Shown here in pieces: positions 1-11,959 of a stretch of 64,000 nt of DNA. The translations under genes were made by a program, and so were the position numbers. Source of the DNA: Ifrita kowaldi (taxonomy: Eukaryota; Chordata; Aves; Passeriformes; Cinclosomatidae). Below the pieces are notes generated by a model that had not been told where the DNA came from, made no database searches, and saw only the letters and a list, made by a program, of their open reading frames with translations. Numbering within the stretch: the first letter of the stretch is position 1; each line of letters begins with the position of its first letter. Location: positions 1,434,333 through 1,498,332 of the forward strand of contig VZRS01014475.1 in the NCBI GenBank assembly GCA_013398055.1. The letters are read 5' to 3'.

Positions 1-1139
1 TTGCAGCCAAAGTGGCTTGTTTGGACCCTTTGTTTGTAGGCAGCCAAGCCACAGCTTCTGCTGCTCCCACAACTTCTGGTACTGGCAAATTAAAGTATTC
101 TACTTGACATCCCTCATGACAGCACTGCCACTTAACAATGAGACATAAAAATGTATAAATATTCATAAGATTTAGACCTTTGGTGAACCATGTATGTGGA
201 AACCAATCCTGGAGGCAAGACATCTTGCAGCATCAGCAGATAAATGGTCATGTGGGATCCTAATTTCATCTCGGTTCTGCAAGACATCAGTAAATAATCC
301 TAGTCAAAACCCCAGAATAGGATGGATATGCTTTTAGTATTATCTATTTGTACTTACATAGTGCTTTAAGCAACACTGGAAGCAAAGGAATAAATGGCAA
401 AATGAAGCACTTGAGTATTTAATAAAATTTTCAAATTGCTGTAATAATACACAAATGGAATTGTCATTTTCCTGTTTTCAGATATTTTTTATGACAATAT
501 ACTAAACTCTGAGTATGAACATGATGCCCTATCATTATATTATAAGTGAGAGCAAGCAGCATATAGTACATGGTGACAAAGGAGATAAGCATGAAAAGGT
601 ATTTGTGTAAGTATCTCCTCAAACAAGAAAGCACTTTAAGCACTGTTGTAAATCCATACTTGTGTTAATACATGCAGTCATGCTACTTTTTCCATTTTGT
701 TCTCTCCATCCAACAGTAACAACAGCAAAGATATAGCCATACTGGACTGATACATTAAAAACAAAACAAAACAAAACAAACAAGTCACAAAAAGAAAAAA
801 CACTTTTTCATGGGTAAGTCCTACTTCTTCAAGTGAAAATAGGGGCATATGGATTTAGTTTTAATTATAAATTAAATGCAAGTACAAAAAATATTGTGTC
901 GTCTATTTACATCCTCCTTTTTTTTTGGTCAATTATTAAATACTGTAAATCTAAATCTAATTTTGTTCACAAGGTTTTGAAATTGTTTCAGAGACAATCC
1001 ACCTAATACATTGTTTCCATGGTTAACCTTGATTTCACATCATAAGTAGAACTTTTGTTCCACTCAAACTCTCAACAAATAGACATTTTACATTATTCTT
1101 GAAAAATTATTTTGCCCTTTGAATTCTTAATAAGTTATA
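1..1139. other. AT-rich non-coding sequence, no gene seen
   Basis: Unique AT-rich sequence. All six frames are closed at short intervals. I see no splice-bounded open stretch, CR1 match or LTR. The only structure is a short (AAAAC)n tract near 757 and the AT dinucleotide run at the right edge that leads into the sequence gap. Confidence 0.6.
757..784. repeat. (AAAAC)n short tandem repeat
   Basis: Four to five consecutive AAAAC units followed by a variant AAAC unit. Simple microsatellite; it could also be the eroded A-rich tail of a retroposed sequence, but nothing recognisable lies upstream. Confidence 0.8.
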
Positions 1140-1194
1140 CATATATANNNNNNNNNNNNNNNNNNNNNNNNNNNNNNNNNNATATATATATATA
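1140..1194. repeat. (AT)n microsatellite interrupted by a gap
   Basis: Alternating AT lies on both sides of the run of N. The gap therefore sits inside an AT dinucleotide repeat, a common place for read or assembly failure. True repeat length is unknown. Confidence 0.8.
1148..1181. other. Assembly gap (34 N)
   Basis: Thirty-four consecutive N. Both flanks are AT dinucleotide repeat, so the missing sequence is probably more of the same. Confidence 0.98.
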
Positions 1195-4100
1195 GTAAAA
1201 GACAGGAATACGTTGAATAAGCTGTAAAGAATACATTTCTTTGTTTTTTAAGACCGAGCATTACATCACTCTGGATCAAGTACTAGTTCCAGAGTATCAT
1301 TTAATGATGATATATGAAGGACTTGTAAATTTAAAATTAATAACTTTGTTTAATTGCAATTTTGCAATATAACTTAATTTTGCGCTATGACACACACCAG
1401 TGAAGATGATGGAAAAAAGGTGTACATTTTCAGTAGTAGTTTTCAGGGTTTCTGTTTATTGTATTGAAATCAAAACTACCTTTTTTTTCCCCTCCACTTA
1501 GACTTGTTAGTAGCACTTATGAGATAGGGCCACCATCTTCCTTGTTTAGCAGAAAGACTAATTCTGTCACATCCCTTTCTATGAATTAAGATGATTAATA
1601 GTTCAGAAGTGAAGCCAGAGGAGAGCTTATCCAAACGGGAACAATTCAAAATGCAAGGCAGGGACAAAAGATGAATGAAATGTAGGAGCAAATCATGTCT
1701 CTGTTTTTTTGCTTTGCATTAGAAATACTTGGATTTACATGTGTGAGAGTAACATTGCTTTGAAATATAGTTGATCTGACTTGATATTTGTTCCAAATAA
1801 TCTGAAAATGTTTGGGGGAGGGCAACTCTTTTATCGCTTTCCAATGTCTTTTGGTACACACATACTTCCTATTAGTACACCTCCAAGGGCTACACATTTA
1901 TTTTCCATCCTAGATTCAGTGGAATGAGGTAACAATCCAGCTATTAGATACTCTAAGTGTCATCAAAATCCAACATTTTCATAGACATCATCATGAACTT
2001 ATTAAAAAGAATTGTCCCTAAATAAGGGAGTCACATCTGAAGGACAGATAAAACTACCATGGCTGTCCATAGAATCTCGAGCTTGCTCTTGACACAAACC
2101 CCAGATATTTTGAATCTAAAGCTATAACAGTTTAAGAGGTTTAACAATGGTAACTCAAGCACTGTCCTTGTCTAGAAAGCATGTACTGGAAACATGAATT
2201 TTGGCATAGTGTTGACAGTACTGAAAACAGAAGCCTGATACCTTTTAATGACAGTTTTTGGTGCTCCCACATCATCTCCTTCCTTTCAGTGCATGGCTGT
2301 GGCATTCAGCTGTCACAGTGTGGCCATGTGCTAACAGCTCAGTAAATGATCTGCTGGCAGTAGCAGACTCTAGAACTGGTCAGCTGCCGGTTGAATGCTT
2401 TTTCTTCCACCGTTCATGTTATGTGCAGTTGCATCACTGAATCTGAGGGGTGTTCAAAAAACACGCTTGAATGAGCGTAACATTAATCCAAACCAGCACA
2501 AAGTATTGTCAAAGTCATTGCAAATTTCTGTAGCTGAAGGGATTCCATTATATGAAAGCCCCCCACAAAAATTTAGACAAAAGTGGTCATTGTGCAGAAT
2601 GGAGCTAATGACACGAACTTTTGTGACTCTAACAGGGTATCCTGAAGATCTCTGTCAAGAATTCTGTTTGTAGAATACCTGTGTTCATCACTGAGACTTT
2701 TGCAACTGGGCATTAAATACAAAACATTTAAGAAACACATTAGCCTGTAAACTGCGTTTTTTTGTTGTTTTTCTAAAGAGGTAAACTGGTGGACCTTCAT
2801 TAATACTTTTATTTTCAAGAAGAAAAGTGTTATTGAGAGAATATAAGATGTCATAGCTTTGTCTGCAGGTCACTGTTGATTTGTAAATGCAGCAGGCGTT
2901 TTTGCAGTGCCCTCACAGAATATTCAGCGGTGACTGCTTCCAGCCTGGCCCTTGTAGAGCAAGTTGGTCAGAAATTCAGTCTTGAACCAAAGAGGCAAAA
3001 TTTTAAACTCTGTGTTATAACTAATCCTGAAATACCAAAATAAAATTTACAAATATATTAAATGGCTACATTTTTCATTTAATTACCTACAAGAGGTTCT
3101 GATTTAAAACATAATGAACTTAAATGCTTATGTCAAAACTCAGGCTTTATGTTGCAACCTGTCATTTCACATATAACGTATCATGAATACAAGTATTTTG
3201 TAAGTCAACACAGCCCACTGACAATGAAAAAACAGAATTATAATGAGCCATCAGCTTTTGCTAAAAATATGTGTGCAAGGGAAAGCAAATATTTTAAAAA
3301 GAAAGAGCAAACCAACCAACCCATAGCATAATATGTAATTTGTTCTCTTTATGTCATGATATTTTCAAGTAAGTTTAATAAAGAAAATTCTTTATGGTAC
3401 TGTGCCTATTGAAGTGATGTTATATAGTATACCAAAAATATGTACTCTTAAGTATAACTAAATATATCTGGGTTGATTTGCTTTGCTTTATGATGGGAAT
3501 TTTAGATTATCTGATCTTCACAGAACAATCATATGCTAGGTTATAGAGTTAGCGTAATTTTGTTATGGAAGTGTTACCAATTTGAATACATTTTATTCTT
3601 TATTTCATCAGTAAATCAATATGTTTCATTTTCTACATATTTTTAAAAACAACATTTGCAGATTTTCAAAAGAGCTTTGCATTCCAGTAGCACAAGGGCA
3701 CCTTTGAAATAAAAATCAGCATATTTTTTAGCTGTTGGCCATTTTATTATGTTAATTAAGTGCAACAGGAACTTTGTGGAGAAGAGCTAGTTGTAAGTGG
3801 GTTATTTTTTAAAACCAGTCATTTAAAGTTTTGTCTATTCAAACTAGAATTCTTAAGAATGCAAAAAAATAATATACAGCATCAATACGCTTTGAGAAAA
3901 GAATAATGAAAAATCTTATTTTCTAAATTAGTTCTTGATTCCACAAAATTATATTTATTTATTTTAGAAGTGGAAACTTATCAGAACACCTCAAAGTGCG
4001 TAGTTAAAAATGTGTAGTTGTCAACACTGCAGCCTGTTACTTTAAATGTGATTTGATTTATTCAATGCCTTAAGATGTTTCTTGTATGAGACAAAATGTT

Positions 4101-4514
4101 TAAAAAGGCTTAAGATCTTGAGAACGTACAACTGTCGTCCTTAGAAATTCAGATCACTTTTCATTCTTTCTCAGCAATTCCAAGTATGCTTTTGGAAATT
4201 TTATTAATGTTGAGAACACTAGTCCCTGCATTTCACTTTCCATTTCTTTAAGTGGTGGTTTGGTCTCTGAAAAAGTGTAGTGTCGGAAAAAAAGTTAAAG
4301 CTGATTTTAAAAAGTTCTGTCTCAGGCAGTTAGGAGTCCGAGCTTAAGACACTCACCTCTGACCAGTTCAGTATGATGGGAAACATGAAAGACTCACTCA
4401 AGTTCCCAAAACTTAAGTTCCTGTCTTAGATGCCTGAGGTTGCACTTGGGGCACTTCAAAAGGGAAACACAAGACGGGAATGTAGCTTAAGATCTCTGAA
4501 GGAGCACACATATG
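1195..4514. other. Non-coding AT-rich interval, nothing recognised
   Basis: About 3.3 kb of unique sequence. Reading frames reach at most about 90 codons, overlap on both strands and show no codon bias. A GGGGTGTTCAAAAA string at 2447-2460 resembles some mariner-type ends, but there is no matching inverted copy. I see nothing else to annotate. Confidence 0.5.
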
Positions 4515-4540
4515 TGTCTCTCTCTCTCTCTGTTTCTCTC
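4515..4540. repeat. (TC)n microsatellite
   Basis: A TC dinucleotide run of about nine units, extended by an interrupted TTTCTCTC. It lies just left of a GC-richer patch. Confidence 0.8.
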
Positions 4541-4679
4541 AGGAACTAGAGGTGCTTCTACTTTAGTGTTTTCATTTTATCACAAATGTGCTTTGTAAGT
4601 CAGGCTCCTGCCTAAAGCCAGTCATGCAATTCTTCTTATCACAGAGCAGTCTTTAAGCACATGAGCTGTTTCCTTTAGG

Positions 4680-5272
4680 ATGACACTAAACAAGCATCAC
4701 ATCTATATGGGTTCTGGGTCCTGATGCACTTTCAGACCATGCAGCCCATCTAGAATGAATCCAGAGGGAAAAACCCTCTGAGATGCTAACAGCAAGACTG
4801 CCAGGTCGGGGTGCCAGCATTTTCTGTGGCCATAGCAGCTGCTGCTGGTGCACCATGGAAAAAGATCTGAAAAGCTGAGCTTCACAGTGTAGCCCACAGG
4901 AGCTTAGTGCCTGAAGGGGGATGCTGTGTTGCAGCAAGGGGCAGAATGAAGCTGAAAAAGGCTGATGCTGCCCAGGGCAGGTTATTCTGCATCACTTTTT
5001 CCCTCGCCACACCAGGACAGTGTTGGCTGCAAGCAGGCTATCCCATGCTGGTCAGCCCTCTCCCTCCTGCATCTTTCTCCCCATCTGCCACAAACACATA
5101 CCTGAATATTGGCTCTGGGCTCCCCAAGTGCCCTTCCATGTTCCCTCACTCCTGTTGCTCAGACAGATGCAAAACTGTACTTAGCTACATAATGAAGCCT
5201 CTAAACCTCATACACTGCCAGGGGACAATGTTAAGGATTATGGCAAGGACAAAAGAGTGCTTGAGTGTGTGA
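4680..5272. other. GC-richer patch with an unsupported 121-codon open frame
   Basis: This interval has more GC than its surroundings. A plus-strand open frame (4907-5272) and overlapping minus-strand frames (about 4686-4937) are both open. The predicted peptides match nothing I recognise, show no domain or transmembrane pattern, and the frame starts without a usable context. It could be an old, decayed repeat or an untranslated exon. I do not call a gene here. Confidence 0.3.
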
Positions 5273-5701
5273 TTAACTTTCAGGTTATAGCAAACACAGT
5301 CATATCTGTGCTTAAGTGCTTTCCTGACTTGGAGGGTTCTTAGGTGGAATTTCTTTTCCTGGAATAAGTTCTGTAATGTCAACACATTTCTACTTGCTTG
5401 GCTCCATTTTCAGGAAGTTTAGCAGAGACAGTGGTTCATATCCTCTTGGAATCATAAAGAAAAAAAACATAGGAGTACTGGAATAAAAAGAAATTTCTGT
5501 TCAGATTCTGTATATTATTACAGTACATTACATAATCTATTGAAATATATTGAATAATGTAAAAACAAATGCTTTCATTTACATTTCCTTGTCAATTTTC
5601 ACCATGGTATACATGCCTTCCACTTTCAACAACTTTCTCCACAGGAATCCCAGCTGTTATAGAAATTTTTTGCTATTCAGTATATACTAATATATAATGC
5701 A

Positions 5702-5702
<1 letters not shown>
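5273..5702. other. Non-coding AT-rich interval
   Basis: Unique AT-rich sequence ending in alternating TA-rich sequence that borders the TG microsatellite. Nothing recognised. Confidence 0.5.
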
Positions 5703-5749
<47 letters not shown>

Positions 5750-5750
5750 G
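5703..5750. repeat. (TG)n microsatellite
   Basis: About 21 uninterrupted TG units followed by interrupted CGTGTGCATG. Flanked on both sides by related AT-rich sequence containing ATTCAGTATATA, at about 5676 and again near 5788, so a short direct duplication brackets the repeat. Alternating purine-pyrimidine of this length can adopt Z-DNA. Confidence 0.95.
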
Positions 5751-8700
5751 CATGGGTCTATATATTAGCATATACTAATGGAATATATTCAGTATATATT
5801 AGCGAAAGTTACATATTAGGCACAACTGTAAAACAGAAGCATACATCCATGAAGCTTTACATTTAAAAACCTATAATACTATAAAGAAACATATGTATAT
5901 TAGTTGAAGAAATGGCTATTTTTGCAGGGTATGCACAATCTGGATATATGATAATGAATTGATAAACATTAACAGATCTATTATTTCATACCTCCAGGAA
6001 CTTAGGGTTTTTTTAATTATTCTTATCCCTTTAGCATATTTGCAAGATATGTCATAAATTTTAATTTGTTATGGATAAAAATGATTGAAAAAATGTAATA
6101 GAAAGTGCTATATATTTTATAAATATTAAAAAAAATAAGAAAAGCTATTCAAATTATTTATTTCATCTTTAGTTAAGGTTTTGTGATTGTTTGTAATATG
6201 TATTTGTGACAAGCATAAGTCACCTAGTTGTTTAAGCTCATTAATGTACCACTAATAAAATGCTATCTTCTGTTTTGTTTTTGTTATGCTTCTTTTTGTA
6301 ATGGAACATAACAGAAAAAATAGAAAATAAATACTTTTTTAAGCAATCTTTTGCATTCAGTCATAGAGTGTATGAGTTTTATATCATTGAAAGCCAAGTC
6401 TGGGAAATCAAGAGAAAACTTGGAGAACCTGGGGTGATAAAGTTATTTCCCAACAACTGATTTTTTAATAGAAATAATGACCATTGTATGATGATTTCTA
6501 CAAGGCCTGTCACCCACTTCATGCCTGATTAGGATTTTGGAAATATCCACCTTTCCCCTGGCTATGGAGCTCAACCTACAGCTATCACACAGCCACCAGA
6601 TTATTTTACCATTGACATTTAAGTGCTTAGTTTTAGTTGAAATTAACCTAGGCCCAATAATGCAGTGCCTGAAGGTATTTTTGGTATATCTTTGAAACCA
6701 AGCAGTTTTGAAATGGTGCTGCAACTACTAGAGCAAAACCAACTTGGATGAGTTTAATTTTGCTTGTCTGTTTTTCCTGACTGAGGGAAGAGATGTTGGA
6801 AGATGGGGAGTGCCTTTATTTAGGCACCTTTGTATCTTTTTGACAATTTAGGGTGAGAGTCTGCAGTGCACATCTCACAGGCACATTTTTGAGGCCTTTT
6901 TTGTGCTCCCAGTGTGGGGAAGCCAGGTAAGCTCCTTTACGACAGTGCTGCTCTCACCTTTCTCTCTCAGGCCTTCCAAAAGCACTCCCAAAGGCTTTCT
7001 TGGACCTGAGGCTGGGGTTGCCTTCCTCAGCTCTCTACCCAAGGAAATCTTCTTTGGTGACCCCAGCCCTTTCAGCATCTTGAAGAGGGGGAAAAAATAT
7101 GAACTAATTATAAGTGTGATTAATACTGTATGTTGAAAAAATTCTCAGTCCTCATTCCCTGAAGTGATTAGGCTGTTGTGGGTCAGCAAACGTACGTAAC
7201 TCCACCACACTGGTTAGGTTCCTGTTTGTCTCAAGTTTGTTTTTATACCGCCACCATTTAAGTGAAAGGGCAGAAAAAATGAGAGGAGAGAGGTCTTTAA
7301 AAAAAGAGGTGAAGAGAAACATAGAATATTATAGTTAGGAATATCTCAGAAGTAGGTATATTCCAAATGTACAGGAATCCTGTTATAGCCACCACTTCCA
7401 TTTGCCCTTTAAATACGAACTATATTTTGTATTAAGAGCATGGACTCACATAGGACTGGAAGGTTTGTTCATTCTAGGAATACCTATCTTCTTCTGAATT
7501 ATTGTTTTTAATCTCACATCTTTTACATCTTCCCCACAGATTTTGGCCTCAAATGAAAATTCTCGTAATCAAAATTTTTTAAGATGTGGTCATTGAATAA
7601 GATTCTTTAAATTCATGGTTCTTATGTTCCACAGCTAGTATCCTTTTACTTCAAGCCCTACAACAATTTATTCTTGCAACATTTGAAATTAATTGTGATC
7701 TATTTACCTGTGCATCTGACCAATAACATTTAACAAAGTATTATATTTGTCTCTTTTCAATGATAAATTTGTACAGTTGCCTAGTTTCTTTTTCAGTATT
7801 TTGACCGTAGTTATTCTTACATTTACTTATCAAGTAGTAATATTTTTTTAAGTATGCTTCAAACACAATCCCCTTTATAAATACAAAATTATGTCATTTT
7901 AATTTTCTAACCAGAAGCAAAATAATTTTTTCTCTATAGTGCTATGGTTGATATTGCTATGCATTTGTTCAGAAAAGCGAAGGATTTCACCCTACAGCAA
8001 GTATTGTCACCTGTTTATTTTGTGCTTTGTGTACCTTGCATGCACACTCTTCTCACCACTTTGAGCAGAATTTTTTCCCAGCCCTTTCTTCTATGTCATG
8101 CACAGCACAATTTGCAACCAGACCTGGTTCAGGACTCCTCAACACTGTGAGAGCAAAATTTTACTAGTCTAAAAATGCTTCCTCACCCATATGGAGATTG
8201 TTTAAAACTTGAGGCCATAATAGGAGATTTATTCTTTTTCCTAAAGTACACAGCATAGAAGCAGCACCAGCTGGAAGAGGGTGTGTGGAAGCAGAGCCAC
8301 TCCATACTCCCTGGTTTGGCCTTGCAGAATTGTGAGCATAGAAGATAGTAGTGTTTTTCTGGGTTACATAAGGTACAACCTGAAACTTTTTAGGGCTCTT
8401 TTCTTGCTGCAGAATAGAGGATTAGAAAGGTTTTTACTAGATGCTGAGATTGTCATGCAAAGCTATCTCTAGAAACAGGCATTAAAAAAGTTTGAAAAAC
8501 AAAGCTCTGTTAAGTACCATGAGCTTCAGTGAAGAGACAAGAGGGAAAGTTCTTATGCAGACAGATCCCAACTCTAACCTTTCTCTTTTGAACAGATAAA
8601 AATCCTTTTAGCTAGATGTCTTTTCCTTATTCCTTTTCTTATTTTGCTTCAAGAGTCCAGTGAGGGAGGACAAAAGGTCTCAGAAAGGTCAAACCCCTTA

Positions 8701-9229
8701 ACTGAGGCAAGGAAATGAGGTAGTGGTCTTTGCAGTGCAGTTCCACCAAGTGCAGCAAAGTCTCTGATCAGGGCAAGATCACGAACAACTTAGGTTCTCT
8801 TCACACCAGAAGACAAATATCTGGAGGAAGTGTAATGTTGAGGCCTTTCATCATTTCACGAGAATCAGGAGCTCAGGCTGTACTCAACATTGAAACTCAA
8901 AAGCAAAAGGAGAACTCATGTCTGGATGGTTCACGAGGCTGCAAGCAGTTCCACACGGGCATGCACAGCTCTCTGCCCTGACAGGGAGTTTGAGGGCTCC
9001 AATGCTGATGCAGTATAAGAGAGATCTGAACTTTATGAGATTAGGGCAACCTTGTGACTACTATGAAGGACCAAGAGGCTCACGAAATAGCAGAAAAGTG
9101 TTCAGAGGAATACGAATTTAGGAAGAACTGCCTAAGCTACTGAATCTTATCCAGTTTCCTCAGGCAGCAATGTCATATAACCCCTTTCACAAATGTTTGA
9201 ACTTCATCTTAAAAGTAATTAGGCTTTTT
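5751..9229. other. Non-coding interval, no gene recognised
   Basis: About 3.5 kb of unique sequence. A somewhat GC-richer piece near 6880-7080 has short overlapping open frames on both strands (67 and 77 codons) without splice bounds or recognisable protein. No repeat family recognised. Confidence 0.5.
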
Positions 9230-9500
9230 GGCCCTCTTCCTCTTGTTGGAAAGCCTTCTGAAATCTCACTGCTCTGATGGTTTGAAACTGTCTTGCAATT
9301 TCCAGCCTAAACCTATTTGTAACTAGTTTATACCTATTTGACTTTGTGCCAGTGTTATCCCCTAATTTAAATATTTTTTTTCCGCCCTAGTGTCAGTCCC
9401 CCGTTTCCCCTCCTCTCCTTGATATATTTATAGCAAGCAATCATATGCCCTGACAGCTTTCATTGTGCCTGAATGCACAAACCAAGCTCATAGAGAAGAT
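9230..9500 (-). mobile_element. Ancient CR1-like LINE fragment (3' part)
   Basis: Read on the plus strand, the order is that of the reverse complement of old reptile/bird CR1 3' regions: a 'GTTGGAAAGCC..CT' start, then 'TTTCCAGCCTAAACCTATTT', 'TAGTTTATACCTATTTG', 'TTATCCCCTAATTTAAAT', and 'TATATTTATAGCAAGCAATC' followed by 'ATATGCCCTGACAGCTTTC'. The match is from memory of the family pattern and is heavily diverged, so it should predate most other CR1 copies here. No coding capacity remains. Confidence 0.6.
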
Positions 9501-11934
9501 GTCAATGCAGTGCAGTGAAATTTGGTGCAGAGGATCCTGAGCTGTTGCTGACTCCAGCTGATCTGTCTACCTGTTGTGCTGCAGCAAGACCAGCTCAGGG
9601 CCAGAAGCAGTTCATCCACTTTAATGCACTTTAAGATAATAAATACAGCCCATCAGCACCACACTGTGATGTACTGCTTCCAGAGCAGATAAAGTCCATG
9701 GCAGCTCAGGGCTTTCATCACTGCTCTTCTTCATTGCTCAGTGCAGACATTCGCTAATCAGGCTCCCTGGCTTGTTTCCATACCATCCTAATGGGATGCA
9801 GTCTTACTCTAAATCTCTTCTGAATTTTACCTTTTTCCCGGACTGTGACTACTTCTGCACCTTATGCCATGGTCCAGATATGATCTCCCTTATGTCCTGC
9901 CCTATGGCCGTAATATTTGTCACTGTCTGCAAAGACTGTGACTGGTAGCATGAGTTATTTCTGTGACTGCATCACACTGGTGACTCACAGGCATCCTGAG
10001 CAAAGCTAGTATATCATGGAGCTACTTGCTCTTCCAGTCTTGTGACTGGCTCTCAGCTCATCAGTAATGAGGATGGGGTACGGGAACGGGTCCGTTTATC
10101 ACACAGAACATAAACTAGGACTTTTGCTTTTTCCCCTCCCTACATTATGGGGAAGGGGAGGCAGAGAGAAATGAGCCATCCTTTTAGGAATTAGTTTTCT
10201 GTGAGACAACTCCAAGGGGTGCCAGGGTAAAGATGCATATTTGGATGCAAATTCTTTTTTCTTGGAGGCAGGTTAGAGGATTTATATGCCAGTTCTACCC
10301 TTTCCACATCTTTTGACTTCCAGCCATGACTAAATAGAAGAAATTAAAAAGCCCTGAAAAGAGCAAAGGAGAAAGAATGAAAGGCTCACAGAAAACCTTT
10401 CTTTATGGTCTTCAAGAGGTAAAATATCTCTAGCATTTATCAAGTCTTGTTCCATCTTTGCGATCAGTTTATTTCTAAGTGAGTTTTTTTAACCCCTGCA
10501 GATGAATTATATTTCAGCAGCCTTGGTTGGGACAGAACTCCAATGACAAAATCAACACTATATTCTATATATTTATTTTTGTTTGATCCAGAGAAATTAT
10601 ATTTTTCAAAGCCCATTCTCATTTTAGGTGCTTTTGGAACACAAATAACACTATAAAGAATTTTAACTCTTCAGTGGGTGGGGTATTATTATTTTCCTTT
10701 TTTGTTCTGTTTTCTTTTTAAATGTGAACAGGTGAAGCTCAATGAATCACTGTCATTTCCTTTTTTTTTCCTGTGTATAAACAAAAAACTGTGAGTCCAT
10801 GTATTTTGACTGCTGTGTCATCAGCTTCAAGGACTTTTAAAAAGACAAGTTCAAATTAGTACAAAGTTAAAAAAAAAATATATTTGCAAAGATTAACTTC
10901 AACCAGGGGTTATCTAAGTTTTTAAAAGCTTGTGCAAAACAACGTTTGTTTTAATGAACAGCAACATTAGATTTTAAATTTATATACATATTCAGTGTTA
11001 GCTTTAAACTATGAGTTATGAGCTGTTTCTATAAAAAAAAAATAACTCCTGGTACATAAAATGTCAGGCTGCCTGATAGTAAATACATAAATTTGGCTAA
11101 ACTGAAATCAAATACAGTGTGGTGGCTGTATTGCAAAAAAGATAGATGACTGTTTAAAATGGTCTTTCACCCTTTGCCAATTGGCTGCTGAGAGGATTTG
11201 CAGCTGAGCCCATGAACAGGCTCATGAGAAGTCTGCAGTCTATGGGTACAAGCTGCTCAGAGGAGAGCAGGCCTGTTGCTCTGTCCTTCACAAAAAGACC
11301 TGTGTTAATCTGATCCTTTTTAATCTCAGTGAGGGAGGCTTCTGGTCTTCCCTTCCATTATTTTATGGGAAAAAAACCACTGGCTTCACAAAACCGGGTA
11401 AAGATGAGAGAAAATCATAGTGTCAGGCTAGTTCAGGAGGACATCTTTTCCAAACTCCCATGCCCCAGATGAGAGGATTTAGAGTATAATATCCATTTTT
11501 TTTTCTAATTGTAAAGTTATTTTTATGGTTCCCCAGCTTTATGATAGATAGTGATTAACCCTGGGCTTAGGAACATTGGCAGTCTTCATTCCATTGATGC
11601 ATGAGAGGGGCCGAAGAGGGTCTTTTTATAAATTCTTTTCTGTTAAATTCTAAGCTCTAATAATGCGATTCCAGTCTCTGTGACTAGAATAAAATATGAT
11701 GTGTTTTATTATACAGCAATGCTTTAATTAGAATAATTTTATTTATTATATTTCTACCATGATTCTTCCACATTTTTCCCTCATATATCTGTCAGCTCCC
11801 GAATCTGTTTTCCCACAGGTTTTATGAGATGGCTTCAGTAGTTCCAGTATTTCCATTCACTTTTTGAAAAGATGCTACATTCAGCTTAGACTGGTTTAAT
11901 TACACACAGCTATATTCTGAATAGTGCTTGAAAA
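9501..11934. other. Non-coding interval with conserved-looking AT-rich stretches
   Basis: Unique sequence. 9540-9960 is GC-richer but unrecognised. 10500-11170 is AT-rich and low in simple repeats. It has the look of conserved non-coding DNA, including a CCAATTGG-type core near 11178, but conservation cannot be judged from one genome. Confidence 0.35.
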
Positions 11935-11959
11935 GGGGGAAGGGGGGGAGGGAAGGGGG
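11935..11959 (+). other. G-quadruplex-forming G-run cluster
   Basis: Four runs of 5, 7, 3 and 5 guanines are separated by loops of only two, one and two adenines. This meets the standard four-run G-quadruplex pattern with very short loops, which usually gives a stable fold. It stands alone in AT-rich DNA with no promoter or gene identified next to it. Confidence 0.85.

Noticed and set aside
2447..2460. GGGGTGTTCAAAAA string resembling a mariner-type terminus
   Set aside because: No inverted partner, TA duplication or transposase remnant could be found nearby.
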